NCBI GenBank assembly: GCA_949935685.1
Contig: CATLGN010000016.1
Location: forward strand, 1 to 14,605
Source of the DNA: an uncultured Lachnospiraceae bacterium
Lineage (GTDB): Bacteria; Bacillota; Clostridia; Lachnospirales; Lachnospiraceae
Direction of reading: 5' to 3'
Length of the DNA stretch: 14,605 bases
A program made the translations under genes and the position numbers. The notes below the pieces were generated by a model, which worked only from the letters and a program-made list of their open reading frames with translations, was not told the DNA's origin and ran no database searches. Positions 6,895 through 13,663 of this stretch are shown here, piece after piece (positions within the stretch are counted from its first letter, which is position 1; each line of letters starts with the position of its first letter).

Positions 6895-8286
6895 CTATTC
6901 ATGTGTGAAATCATGTTCCTGCACGCTGGATGCATCCAGCGCAATATAGTCATAAACGCTCAACCCATATGTCGTACCGGACTGTACGATCGAATATTCT
7001 TCATTGTCGTATAAAACCTGAATTTTTTTAAAATCGGCATAACCCTTGTTGATATTGTAGACGCCCATCAACTTGCCGCGTTTGCTGATGGGATACTTCT
7101 CTGTGGAGTCCGGTTTGAGAATATAATCCCCGATCCGCAGCGTCGAATCGTCGAGATAATACTCGCCGTTTTCCTCGTCATAGATCGGCGTTTCGATAAA
7201 TTCCGTCGTCACGCCATCCTCGGTATAGACCTCCCGCAGGACGCCGTCTGCGCCGCTGTTGCCGCCTTTTGTGACATAATCGGTGGGAACCAGAAAAAAT
7301 TCCCGTTCCACAATCGCTGAATTGGGAATCTTCAGTCCCGTATCTTCCTCTGTAATCAGCTCAATATCAATAAAGCGATCGGTACAGAAGGTAATCATGG
7401 AATTATTGAACTTTAATTCCGCATAGATACCGTCTTCGTTTTCATGAATCGCCACTTCTCCCCAGGAAACGGTCTGGTTTTTGAGGAATTTTACTTTTAC
7501 ATATTCCGCTTCGATCAGTTCCGCGGCACGCTCGGGCGTTACGGGAATGACGATGGACCAGTTTTCGCTCAGTGAGATTTTGTAGGCCGGATCCCCGCGA
7601 TTGACCAGCTCGTTGTTGATCAGCGGTTTCTTTTCATATGTCGTGGTATCGAAATCCGCCTGCGTCACCTGATCGGCAGTCAACGTTTCATAGTTGTCGG
7701 TCGAATAGATAATGATACCGGTCTTGGACGCCCGACACAAATCCACCAGCCCGGAACTGCCGGACGTGTTCAGCGCATCGATATTATCCAGGATGCGGGA
7801 GTTGGCCAGTTTCATAACCGTGCCCTGCACACTGTATTTGAAATCATAGACATCCCGGAAATTTTTCGTGGAAAATGTGCTTGTAAAGCCGAATATTTCG
7901 GATTTCAGTTCATTCAGATCCGCATCCGACAGCGAATTTTCATCCGGGTCGCTGCCGCCGACCATCTCGGAAATCTTCCCTGTCTCATCAACCGTATAGA
8001 CGAGATCGCCTACGGCTACCCTGCCGCTTTCGCGGGCATAATAATTGATGTACCCGGAACCCGTGCTGGCGACAATTTCTTCCTGCCGGATGGCAATGCC
8101 TTTGTAAACATTGTTGACGGAAAGCGAACCCGTTTTCACTTCATATCCGATAATGTGGCTGGAGGTAAAGTACATTACCACACAGATTATGATATAAACG
8201 GAAATGCAACCGAAAATAATCATACCCAAATTGATGTTCAACGGTTTTCGATATTGTCTTATTTTACCTGAACGCCTTTTCGCCAA
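6895..8286 (-). CDS. HlyD-like membrane-anchored adaptor protein in the ylmE-sepF cluster
   Basis: This 463-aa protein has a basic N-terminus, one transmembrane segment (about 20-42, IIFGCISVYIIICVVMYF), and a large outside domain. The stretch VASTGSGYINYYARESGRV (about 72-90) followed by VGDLVYTVDE looks like the barrel-sandwich (lipoyl-like) fold of HlyD-type membrane fusion proteins. The rest is beta-rich without the long coiled coil of true efflux adaptors. No ABC or other transporter partner is encoded nearby. Such proteins are often seen upstream of yggS-sepF in clostridia, so a cell-envelope or division role is plausible, but no function is established here. The start is TTG: AAAGGGGG lies 6 nt upstream, and an in-frame stop just before it excludes an earlier start. 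It begins a new transcription unit after the terminator at 8363-8396; only a weak promoter candidate (TGATAATAT, about 8312-8320) is visible. Confidence 0.8.
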   Translation of the reverse strand: MAKRRSGKIRQYRKPLNINLGMIIFGCISVYIIICVVMYFTSSHIIGYEVKTGSLSVNNVYKGIAIRQEEIVASTGSGYINYYARESGRVAVGDLVYTVDETGKISEMVGGSDPDENSLSDADLNELKSEIFGFTSTFSTKNFRDVYDFKYSVQGTVMKLANSRILDNIDALNTSGSSGLVDLCRASKTGIIIYSTDNYETLTADQVTQADFDTTTYEKKPLINNELVNRGDPAYKISLSENWSIVIPVTPERAAELIEAEYVKVKFLKNQTVSWGEVAIHENEDGIYAELKFNNSMITFCTDRFIDIELITEEDTGLKIPNSAIVEREFFLVPTDYVTKGGNSGADGVLREVYTEDGVTTEFIETPIYDEENGEYYLDDSTLRIGDYILKPDSTEKYPISKRGKLMGVYNINKGYADFKKIQVLYDNEEYSIVQSGTTYGLSVYDYIALDASSVQEHDFTHE

Positions 8287-8362
8287 AGTATTCCCCCTTT
8301 ACATATGGCAAAATATTATCAGAACCGCACACACCGCCGCAGGGTATGGAGGTTTTACTATG

Positions 8363-8396
8363 AAAAGCCCCTGCCCACTCACGGCAGAGGCTTTTT
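8363..8396 (-). terminator. Strong intrinsic terminator, probably bidirectional
   Basis: A 13-bp stem (8363-8375 with 8383-8395, one G-U pair) reads AAAAGCCTCTGCC on the minus strand and has a 7-nt loop. It ends in TTTT on the minus strand and TTTTT on the plus strand. It lies 18 nt past the stop of the P-loop gene and separates it from the HlyD-like gene. Confidence 0.88.
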
Positions 8397-8413
8397 ATCG
8401 TATAGCAGGGAAT

Positions 8414-8833
8414 TTAAAGAGAAACGATCACTTTATTCCGCAGACTCTCGGGAAGTTCTGGTTCATCCAATGAAATGTTAATCAGGAAATCCACATGGAA
8501 CATACTGCTGATCTTTTCCAGTTTCTGGATTGCCGGTTCAATATCCTGCCCCTCCAGGTGCGCGATTACAAGGAAGCTGTCCAGATACATTTGCTCCAGA
8601 TCATGATCCTGTGAAATAATACCACAGATAAAACCGATAAATTCATCACAGTCGCTGAGCGGATAGTCGGAAACGTTGATGAGACGGATCCGGTTATTCA
8701 ACTCATACATATTTTTTGCATTTTTATCCAGATAAACAATATTTCCGGACGCCGTTTTTACCGCGGTATTCACTTTATCCAACAAATGTTTTGTCTTACC
8801 TTTTCCCTTCTTGCCAACAATTAACTGAACCAT
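8414..8833 (-). CDS. Small P-loop NTPase-like protein of unknown function
   Basis: The 139-aa protein begins MVQLIVGKKGKGKTKHLLDK, a textbook Walker A motif (GKKGKGKT, residues 7-14) directly after the first strand. A second strand IVYLDKNAK follows near 32-40 and a third, DSFLVIAHLEG, near 85-95. No clear Walker B acid pair or arginine finger is obvious, though DEFIGF (63-68) is a candidate. It is far too short for a full PilT or AAA protein, although relatives are sometimes labelled that way. The ATG at 8833 follows AGGAGGGA. It appears to be a single-gene unit: its own promoter at 8867-8895 and a terminator at 8363-8396. It is cytosolic by composition. Nucleotide binding is likely; any role is unknown. 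Confidence 0.8.
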   Translation of the reverse strand: MVQLIVGKKGKGKTKHLLDKVNTAVKTASGNIVYLDKNAKNMYELNNRIRLINVSDYPLSDCDEFIGFICGIISQDHDLEQMYLDSFLVIAHLEGQDIEPAIQKLEKISSMFHVDFLINISLDEPELPESLRNKVIVSL

Positions 8834-8866
8834 CGCAATCCCTCCTAAAGTAAACTTGTTATGTCC

Positions 8867-8895
8867 ATTATAAATTATATGGAAGTAAAAAACAA
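8867..8895 (-). promoter_or_regulatory. Promoter of the small P-loop gene
   Basis: On the minus strand TTGTTT (8890-8895) and a perfect TATAAT (8867-8872) are 17 bp apart, 33 nt before the start codon at 8833. The -35 box lies 10 bp from the outer end of the foldback element at 8906, so that element forms the upstream flank of the promoter. Confidence 0.7.
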
Positions 8896-8905
8896 CCTCT
8901 TATTT

Positions 8906-9320
8906 TATCCGTCGCACGACAAACGCATAAATGAACAGACTGTGAATACATCATGTACAAAGGACAGAAACGGAAAATTCTGATCGGATTATGGCTTTCC
9001 GACAGGGGCGCTGCATTTCGACCGCGCACCGGGCTACAGGCATAAGCGGTTCTAAGCGCTGTGGCAACGATACTGTCAGGCATACAACCGACCTCCATGC
9101 GCCATCCGGGCGCAAGTCGGTCTTTTCCGGACATCCCTGTCCGGAAATTGCAGGTTATGACACAGCGATAAGAACCGCTAATACCTTCCGCAAGGTACAC
9201 GGTTGAAATGCTGCGCCCCTGCCGAAAGTATGTTGCATCGCAGAATTTTCCGTTTCTGTCCGGCTCAAACTGTGAAATGTTCACAGTCTGTTCATTTATG
9301 CGTTTGTGGTGCGTCGGATA
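8906..9320. repeat. 415-bp imperfect foldback element (two diverged head-to-head arms)
   Basis: The ends 8906-8946 and 9280-9320 are inverted copies matching at 39 of 41 positions (outer sequence TATCCG, then ACAAACGCATAAATGAACAG). Further in, 8962-8982 pairs perfectly with 9241-9261 (21 bp), and 8997-9062 matches 9162-9227 at 51 of 66 positions. At the tip is a smaller hairpin, ACCGAC (9087-9092) with GTCGGT (9116-9121) and TGCGC with GCGCA. The right arm carries an extra 8-bp hairpin at 9126-9145 (TCCGGACA with TGTCCGGA). The right end touches the carboxypeptidase stop codon at 9321. Frames that stay open through it are, I think, incidental. It fills most of the 487-bp gene-free gap. It may be a MITE-like element, a structured RNA or a terminator for the operon to its right; origin unknown. 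Confidence 0.9.
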
Positions 9321-10313
9321 TTACCGGTTAATCTCTGCCAGCAGCCCTGTCATTTCCTCGTATAGCAGCGAACGTTCCTCGCTGCGCAGGATAACGGAAA
9401 TATACGGATTGCCGGAAGCGTCTTTGGACAAGAGAATCAGACAGCTTTTTGCCGCGCTTGTCGTCCCGGTTTTGCCGCCGATAACGGTGATATTCTCCGG
9501 CGGTTCATAAGCCCCCTGCAGAAACTGGTTTGTATTTTTAAACTCAAATGTCTTTGGTTTGCCGTCTTTATCCGCATAGGTAGTCGTATACTCCTCCATA
9601 CCGATAATCTCGGAAAACAGCTCATACTTCATGGCTTCGTTAAATATCAGATACAGGTCATATGCGGTTACATAGTGATTTTCGTCATGCAGGCCGTGCG
9701 GATTGACAAAATGGCAGTTGGTAGCTCCGAGCGCACGCGCTTCTTCGTTCATCATTTCCGCGAAATGTTCAACCGTGCCGCCCACATGTTCCGCGATGGC
9801 AAGACCCGCATCATTGGCCGAATTGATCAGCAGCGCATGCAACGCCTGATCGAGCGTCAGCGTATCGCCTGTTTTCAGTCCGCAGAGCTGTGCGCCGCTC
9901 TCCGTAATGCCTGCGCTGGCCGCACTGACGATAATGGTGTCTTCCGGATTCCCGTATTTCAATGCTACAAGAGCCGTCATCACCTTCGTCAGGCTGGCAG
10001 GATATAGTCTCTTATGTATGCCTTTGGCATAGATTACGTCTGTCTGATTCAGGTCAAAAAGTCCTGCGCTCTCCGCTCCCGTCATGTCAACCGACGCACC
10101 CTCCGTAATATCGGAGGAAGCCACACACAGGTCTTCCGCAAACAACTGTGCCTGTCTGGCCATAGCGCTTTCGGTAATTTGAAAACTGCTGACGGTGCTG
10201 TTCGGATCATAGGCAAACGTATACTGCTTTGCGCCGCAGCCAGTCAAAACGCAGGATAAAAGAAGAACCGCGACGGCGGGCAGGACCCGTTTTTTTCTAT
10301 TTGTATATATCAC
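9321..10313 (-). CDS. Lipoprotein D-alanyl-D-alanine carboxypeptidase (DacF/PBP5-like)
   Basis: This 330-aa penicillin-binding protein removes the terminal D-Ala from peptidoglycan stem peptides, limiting cross-linking. The N-terminus has basic residues, a hydrophobic stretch and a lipobox, LTGC, with Cys26 as the lipidation site, so it should be anchored to the outer face of the membrane. All three S11-family motifs are intact: SLTK (Ser107, Lys110), SAN (165-167) and KTG (281-283). It stops about 40 residues after KTG and lacks the C-terminal PBP5 domain seen in longer members. The start is a GTG at 10313, with GGAG 4 nt and AGGAG 12 nt upstream, both within the end of the preceding gene (17-nt overlap). 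It is the last gene of the mrdA-min-rodA operon and fits its wall-synthesis theme. Its processing would need LspA, encoded at 3948-4523. Confidence 0.92.
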   Translation of the reverse strand: MIYTNRKKRVLPAVAVLLLSCVLTGCGAKQYTFAYDPNSTVSSFQITESAMARQAQLFAEDLCVASSDITEGASVDMTGAESAGLFDLNQTDVIYAKGIHKRLYPASLTKVMTALVALKYGNPEDTIIVSAASAGITESGAQLCGLKTGDTLTLDQALHALLINSANDAGLAIAEHVGGTVEHFAEMMNEEARALGATNCHFVNPHGLHDENHYVTAYDLYLIFNEAMKYELFSEIIGMEEYTTTYADKDGKPKTFEFKNTNQFLQGAYEPPENITVIGGKTGTTSAAKSCLILLSKDASGNPYISVILRSEERSLLYEEMTGLLAEINR

Positions 10314-10692
10314 GCCACTCCATATCTCCTCTGTCCAGCGATTTCAGCAGCAATTCCGCAGAAGCGAGATTGGTCGCAATGGGAATATTGTGCATGTCAC
10401 ATAAGCGGTAAATGTCTCCGATATTCGGTTCATGGGACTTGGGGGTCAGGGGATCCCGCAGAAAAATAACCAGATCGATTTCATTGCTCTCGATCTGTGC
10501 ACCCAACTGCTGCGCACCGCCCAAATGTCCTGCCAGATGTTTATGAATATTCAGATTCGTTACTTCCTCTACAAGTCTCCCGGTTGTTCCTGTCGCATAC
10601 AACTCGTTTTTGGAGAGGATTCCTCTGTATGCGATACAGAAATTCTGCATCAGTTTCTTTTTCGCATCGTGTGCGATCAGTGCTATTTTCAT
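10297..10692 (-). CDS. mgsA: Methylglyoxal synthase homologue with altered active site
   Basis: Methylglyoxal synthase turns dihydroxyacetone phosphate into methylglyoxal and phosphate. This 131-aa protein aligns along its whole length with E. coli and B. subtilis MgsA: MKIALIAHD (His8), the phosphate loop ATGTTG (33-38), IFLRDPL (Asp80), SHEP (His87) and IPIATN. Two acidic residues of the E. coli enzyme are replaced, however. The base equivalent to Asp71 (GGDQQ) is Ala60 (GGAQQ), and Asp101 (HDPD) is Asn90 (HEPN). The phosphate-binding Ser65 is also Ala54. I checked these codons (GCG, AAT, GCA). The protein may be inactive, may use other residues, or may act as a sensor of phosphorylated metabolites; other clostridial homologues may share the change. 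ATG at 10692 follows GAGGG, 10 nt after rodA. The family call is firm and the activity is doubtful. Confidence 0.88.
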   Translation of the reverse strand: MKIALIAHDAKKKLMQNFCIAYRGILSKNELYATGTTGRLVEEVTNLNIHKHLAGHLGGAQQLGAQIESNEIDLVIFLRDPLTPKSHEPNIGDIYRLCDMHNIPIATNLASAELLLKSLDRGDMEWRDIYK

Positions 10693-10702
10693 TGTTAGTC
10701 CC

Positions 10703-11818
10703 TCACTTTATAGTAGTATTTTTTCCCTGTAATCGAACGTTTAGAACAAACCCCATACCGATAAACAGACTGACCAGAGAAGTCAATCCGGCACTGACAA
10801 AGGGAAGCGGTATCCCTGTGTTTGGCATAAGCCCCGTGGCGACGGCAATGTTCATATAACTCTGAAAGCCGACCAGGGCCGCCATGCCGCTGCAGATAAT
10901 CATTCCCGCCGTATCTTTGGCTTTTCTTGCAATCATAATGCATTCCAGCGCGATCAGGAATAAAAGGAGAATTACGGCGCAGGAACCTACAAAGCCAAGC
11001 TCTTCCCCGATAATCGCAAAGATAAAGTCGGTCTGCGGTTCCGAGATAAAATTGCCGTTTTTTACGGAACCGATAATATTATTGTTCAGACCTTTTCCCC
11101 AGAGCTGCCCGGAGCCGATCGCCGTAATGGAATTCGCCTGCTGATACCCCTCCGTATTGACATATTCCGAGGGATGCAGCCAAGCAAGAATACGCGTCTG
11201 CTGATAGCTTTTGATCAGCTTTTGATCGGGCTGCAGAACGATCATCAGAAAAATCACCACAAGCGGGATGACAACTGCCAGTACCCCCGCGATAATCCGA
11301 TAATCCAGCCCGCCGATAAACAGTACGATGCAGAAAATCACACCAAGCATAATACTGGTGGAAAGATCGGGCTGATGATAGATCAAAAGCAGCGGCGGTA
11401 AAAACAGGGCCGCCATTTTTGCCAGTGTCCGAAACGAATTCAGCTTCTTCTCCTGTTTCATAATAAACTGCGCATAAAATAAAATCAATAAAATTTTCGC
11501 CAGTTCCGAAGGCTGAAAGCGGATACCGAAGATGGAAAACCATCTCTGCGCGCCGCCCGCTTTGGAACCCATGAATTCCACAAGCATCAGGAGCACGACA
11601 TTTAAAATGTAAAAGGCCCAGTACAGATTCAACAATGCCGAATAATCAAACAGAGAAATAATAATCATCAGAAAAACACCCAGGATAAGCCCCATGATCT
11701 GCTTATCCTGAACGGATTTTTCCGCGCTTCCGATCGCCAGTATGCCGATGACCGAAATGGCGATCAGCATAACGACCAGTTTAAAATCATAATCTCTGAT
11801 ACGATACTTCTTTAACAT
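10703..11818 (-). CDS. rodA: RodA, SEDS-family peptidoglycan glycosyltransferase
   Basis: RodA polymerises lipid II into glycan strands during cell elongation, working in a complex with PBP2, whose gene lies at the right edge of this window. The 371-aa protein has about ten hydrophobic segments. SEDS signatures are present: RFQPSELAKI (100-109), YQQANSITAIGSGQLWGKGL (225-244), SEPQTDFIFAIIGEELGF (259-276) with the catalytic Asp at 264, and NTGIPLPFVSAGLTSL near 333-348. RodA is preferred over FtsW or SpoVE because of the mrdA-minCDE context and the length. ATG at 11818 follows CGGAG with 8-nt spacing; the gap to minE is 27 nt. Confidence 0.95.
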   Translation of the reverse strand: MLKKYRIRDYDFKLVVMLIAISVIGILAIGSAEKSVQDKQIMGLILGVFLMIIISLFDYSALLNLYWAFYILNVVLLMLVEFMGSKAGGAQRWFSIFGIRFQPSELAKILLILFYAQFIMKQEKKLNSFRTLAKMAALFLPPLLLIYHQPDLSTSIMLGVIFCIVLFIGGLDYRIIAGVLAVVIPLVVIFLMIVLQPDQKLIKSYQQTRILAWLHPSEYVNTEGYQQANSITAIGSGQLWGKGLNNNIIGSVKNGNFISEPQTDFIFAIIGEELGFVGSCAVILLLFLIALECIMIARKAKDTAGMIICSGMAALVGFQSYMNIAVATGLMPNTGIPLPFVSAGLTSLVSLFIGMGFVLNVRLQGKNTTIK

Positions 11819-11845
11819 AAGTCTGCTCCGATTTTATCCGTCTGT

Positions 11846-12112
11846 CTAATGTTTCATATCCATAATGGGAACGTTGGCATAGAGGATTGGGCTTTTCATC
11901 ACCCTTCCCCGTGCGGCCTCCCTTGTAATCTGGATTTCCATGCTCTGTGCGTCAACCTGCATATATTTGGATATGACTTTCGCAATATCCATTTTGATCA
12001 TTTCCATCATTTCCGGCGAACAGTTCAGCCTGTCCGAAATCAACAGAATCTTCAGTCTGTCCTTTGCCAGCTTTCCCGACGGTTTTTTATAGATAATATG
12101 TAATAAGCCCAT
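11846..12112 (-). CDS. minE: MinE, topological specificity factor of the Min system
   Basis: MinE stimulates the MinD ATPase at the membrane and drives pole-to-pole oscillation of MinCD so that division occurs at mid-cell. The 88-aa length is typical. The N-terminus (MGLLHIIYK) can form the membrane-binding amphipathic helix. LAKDRLKILLISDR (15-28) is the conserved MinD-contact helix/strand, and the C-terminal part (about 33-88) is the dimeric topological domain, with YMQVDAQSMEIQI as a strand. ATG at 12112 follows AAGGAGGG, 11 nt after the minD stop. Finding MinE rather than DivIVA as the Min partner points to an oscillating Min system, as in many clostridia. Confidence 0.95.
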   Translation of the reverse strand: MGLLHIIYKKPSGKLAKDRLKILLISDRLNCSPEMMEMIKMDIAKVISKYMQVDAQSMEIQITREAARGRVMKSPILYANVPIMDMKH

Positions 12113-12123
12113 ATGCGCCCTCC

Positions 12124-12915
12124 TTAATTCCTGTGAAAAATGCCCGTAACTCTTGTCCAGATAGAAATGCGCTTTTCAAAGTTCAGAAAAGGGACTTCCT
12201 CTCCCATGACACGAAGGGCTATATTTTTGTAAGCGCGTCCTGCCAGTGTGGCGTTGCCTACCAGCGGTTCCCCCTGATTGGCTGCGATCACCACATTTTC
12301 GTCGTCAGGAACGATACCGATCAATGGAATGGCAAGAATGTCCGCCACATCGCTGACAGACATCATATCGCCCCGCCGCACCATGTCGATTTTGAGCTTA
12401 TTAACGACCAGATCCGTCCTCTCGATTTCATTTGCTTCCAACCGGCCGATGATACGGTCTGCATCCCGTATGGAAGATACTTCCGGCGTCGTAATGACAA
12501 GCGCTCTGTCGGCGCCGGCAATGGCGTTCTGGAATCCCTGTTCGATTCCCGCCGGGCAGTCAAGAATTACGAAATCGAACTGCTCCCGCAGCGCCGCGAT
12601 CATCTTGACCATCTGCGGCGGCGTAACCGCCGACTTGTCTCTTGTCTGAGCGGAAGGCATCAGATACAGCCCGGGATAACGCTTATCCTTGATCAGCGCC
12701 TGTTTGATCCGGCACTTCCCCTCCACCACATCCACCAGATTGTATACAATCCGGTTTTCCAATCCCATAATAACATCCAGATTGCGCAGACCGATGTCCG
12801 TATCGATCAACGCGACCTTTTTCCCCATTGCAGCAAGACCGGTTCCCAGATTTGCGGTCGTGGTGGTCTTTCCCACGCCGCCTTTTCCTGACGTAATGAC
12901 AATAACTTCACACAT
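12124..12915 (-). CDS. minD: MinD, septum-site-determining ATPase
   Basis: MinD is a membrane-bound ParA/MinD-type ATPase that recruits MinC and is displaced by MinE. The 263-aa protein has the deviant Walker A motif GKGGVGKT (10-17, signature Lys11), the switch region DTDIGLRNLD (38-47), FVILDCPAG (115-123) as Walker B, and a C-terminal amphipathic membrane-targeting helix (about 243-263, FLNFEKRISIWTRVTGIFHRN region). The start at 12915 is chosen because AAGGAGG lies 7 nt upstream and it places the Walker motif at the usual position. The open frame extends 15 codons to an ATG at 12960 that lacks a ribosome binding site. It lies 54 nt after minC and 11 nt before minE. Confidence 0.97.
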   Translation of the reverse strand: MCEVIVITSGKGGVGKTTTTANLGTGLAAMGKKVALIDTDIGLRNLDVIMGLENRIVYNLVDVVEGKCRIKQALIKDKRYPGLYLMPSAQTRDKSAVTPPQMVKMIAALREQFDFVILDCPAGIEQGFQNAIAGADRALVITTPEVSSIRDADRIIGRLEANEIERTDLVVNKLKIDMVRRGDMMSVSDVADILAIPLIGIVPDDENVVIAANQGEPLVGNATLAGRAYKNIALRVMGEEVPFLNFEKRISIWTRVTGIFHRN

Positions 12916-12969
12916 AGAAATACCTCCTTGAAATTGATTGTCCCCTAAATTTACGTCCATACAGTTTTC

Positions 12970-13647
12970 TTATATGGGAAGCATATTTAGTAATTCTTTT
13001 GTAATTGGCTCGGCAACAACGGTTCCCTCTTTCTCATAAGCAATTTTCGGCACTACTTTTGGCCGTATGGACCACCTCCCCGCTTTTTTTGGTATTTCAT
13101 ATTTGGCGTTTCCGATTTTCAGTTTTTCCGGCGACAGTTCCAGCGCCGCCACGAAACACCCTGTCTCACCGCCCGCTCCCGCGTGGGCTTCCCCCAGCAG
13201 GCTGCCGATCACGACAATATTTTTTTTGGCCGCGATCACGGCGCCCGGACCGACGTTTCCGATTACGACAATGCTGGATTCGATCTCCAGCGTCTGGCCG
13301 CTTTTGAGACTGCCTTTGTAAAACTGCCCGTTATTTTCCTCTTTTTTCTCTTTATCCGCCTGATGGATGGCCTTCAGGAACGTTCTGTCCTTCTCTTCGT
13401 CTTTTCCTACCAGACAGACAATGTTCAAACGACAGTTATCCATAATCTGTCTGAGGAGCAATATTTCTTCTTCTGTTGTCAGCGTTCGCTTTTCAAAGGA
13501 AACCGCCATCTTTGCGCCCTTGAAAAAGGCGGCCGACTCCCGGAACTTCAGCCCTACTTCCTCCAAAAGATCAGGAAATGCAAGGGTGTCATCCAGGATT
13601 ACGGCAATTCCGTTTTGAAAGCTTTTGATGATTACCGGACTGCTCAT
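12970..13647 (-). CDS. minC: MinC, FtsZ assembly inhibitor
   Basis: MinC blocks FtsZ polymerisation away from mid-cell and is carried to the membrane by MinD. The 225-aa protein has the N-terminal FtsZ-inhibiting domain (about 1-95), a short charged linker (DKEKKEENNG), and the C-terminal beta-helix domain for dimerisation and MinD binding. The latter shows GNVGPGAVIAA (130-140), NIVVIGSLLGEAHAGA (143-158) and the ALELSPEKLKIG end motif (168-179). About 45 residues follow that motif, as in other Firmicutes MinC. ATG at 13647 follows AAGGAAGGG, 16 nt after the mrdA stop. Confidence 0.95.
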   Translation of the reverse strand: MSSPVIIKSFQNGIAVILDDTLAFPDLLEEVGLKFRESAAFFKGAKMAVSFEKRTLTTEEEILLLRQIMDNCRLNIVCLVGKDEEKDRTFLKAIHQADKEKKEENNGQFYKGSLKSGQTLEIESSIVVIGNVGPGAVIAAKKNIVVIGSLLGEAHAGAGGETGCFVAALELSPEKLKIGNAKYEIPKKAGRWSIRPKVVPKIAYEKEGTVVAEPITKELLNMLPI

Positions 13648-13663
13648 ATATCCCTTCCTTTTC

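Noticed and set aside
8868..9284. 138-codon minus-strand frame and 8991-9206 plus-strand frame within the foldback
   Set aside because: They run across the inverted arms and out of the element without a good ribosome binding site. Their mutual similarity comes from the inverted repeat. Kept only as a hint in the findings.
12133..12891. 252-codon plus-strand open frame opposite minD
   Set aside because: It mirrors minD codons, has a composition unlike real proteins, and no start signals; shadow of minD.
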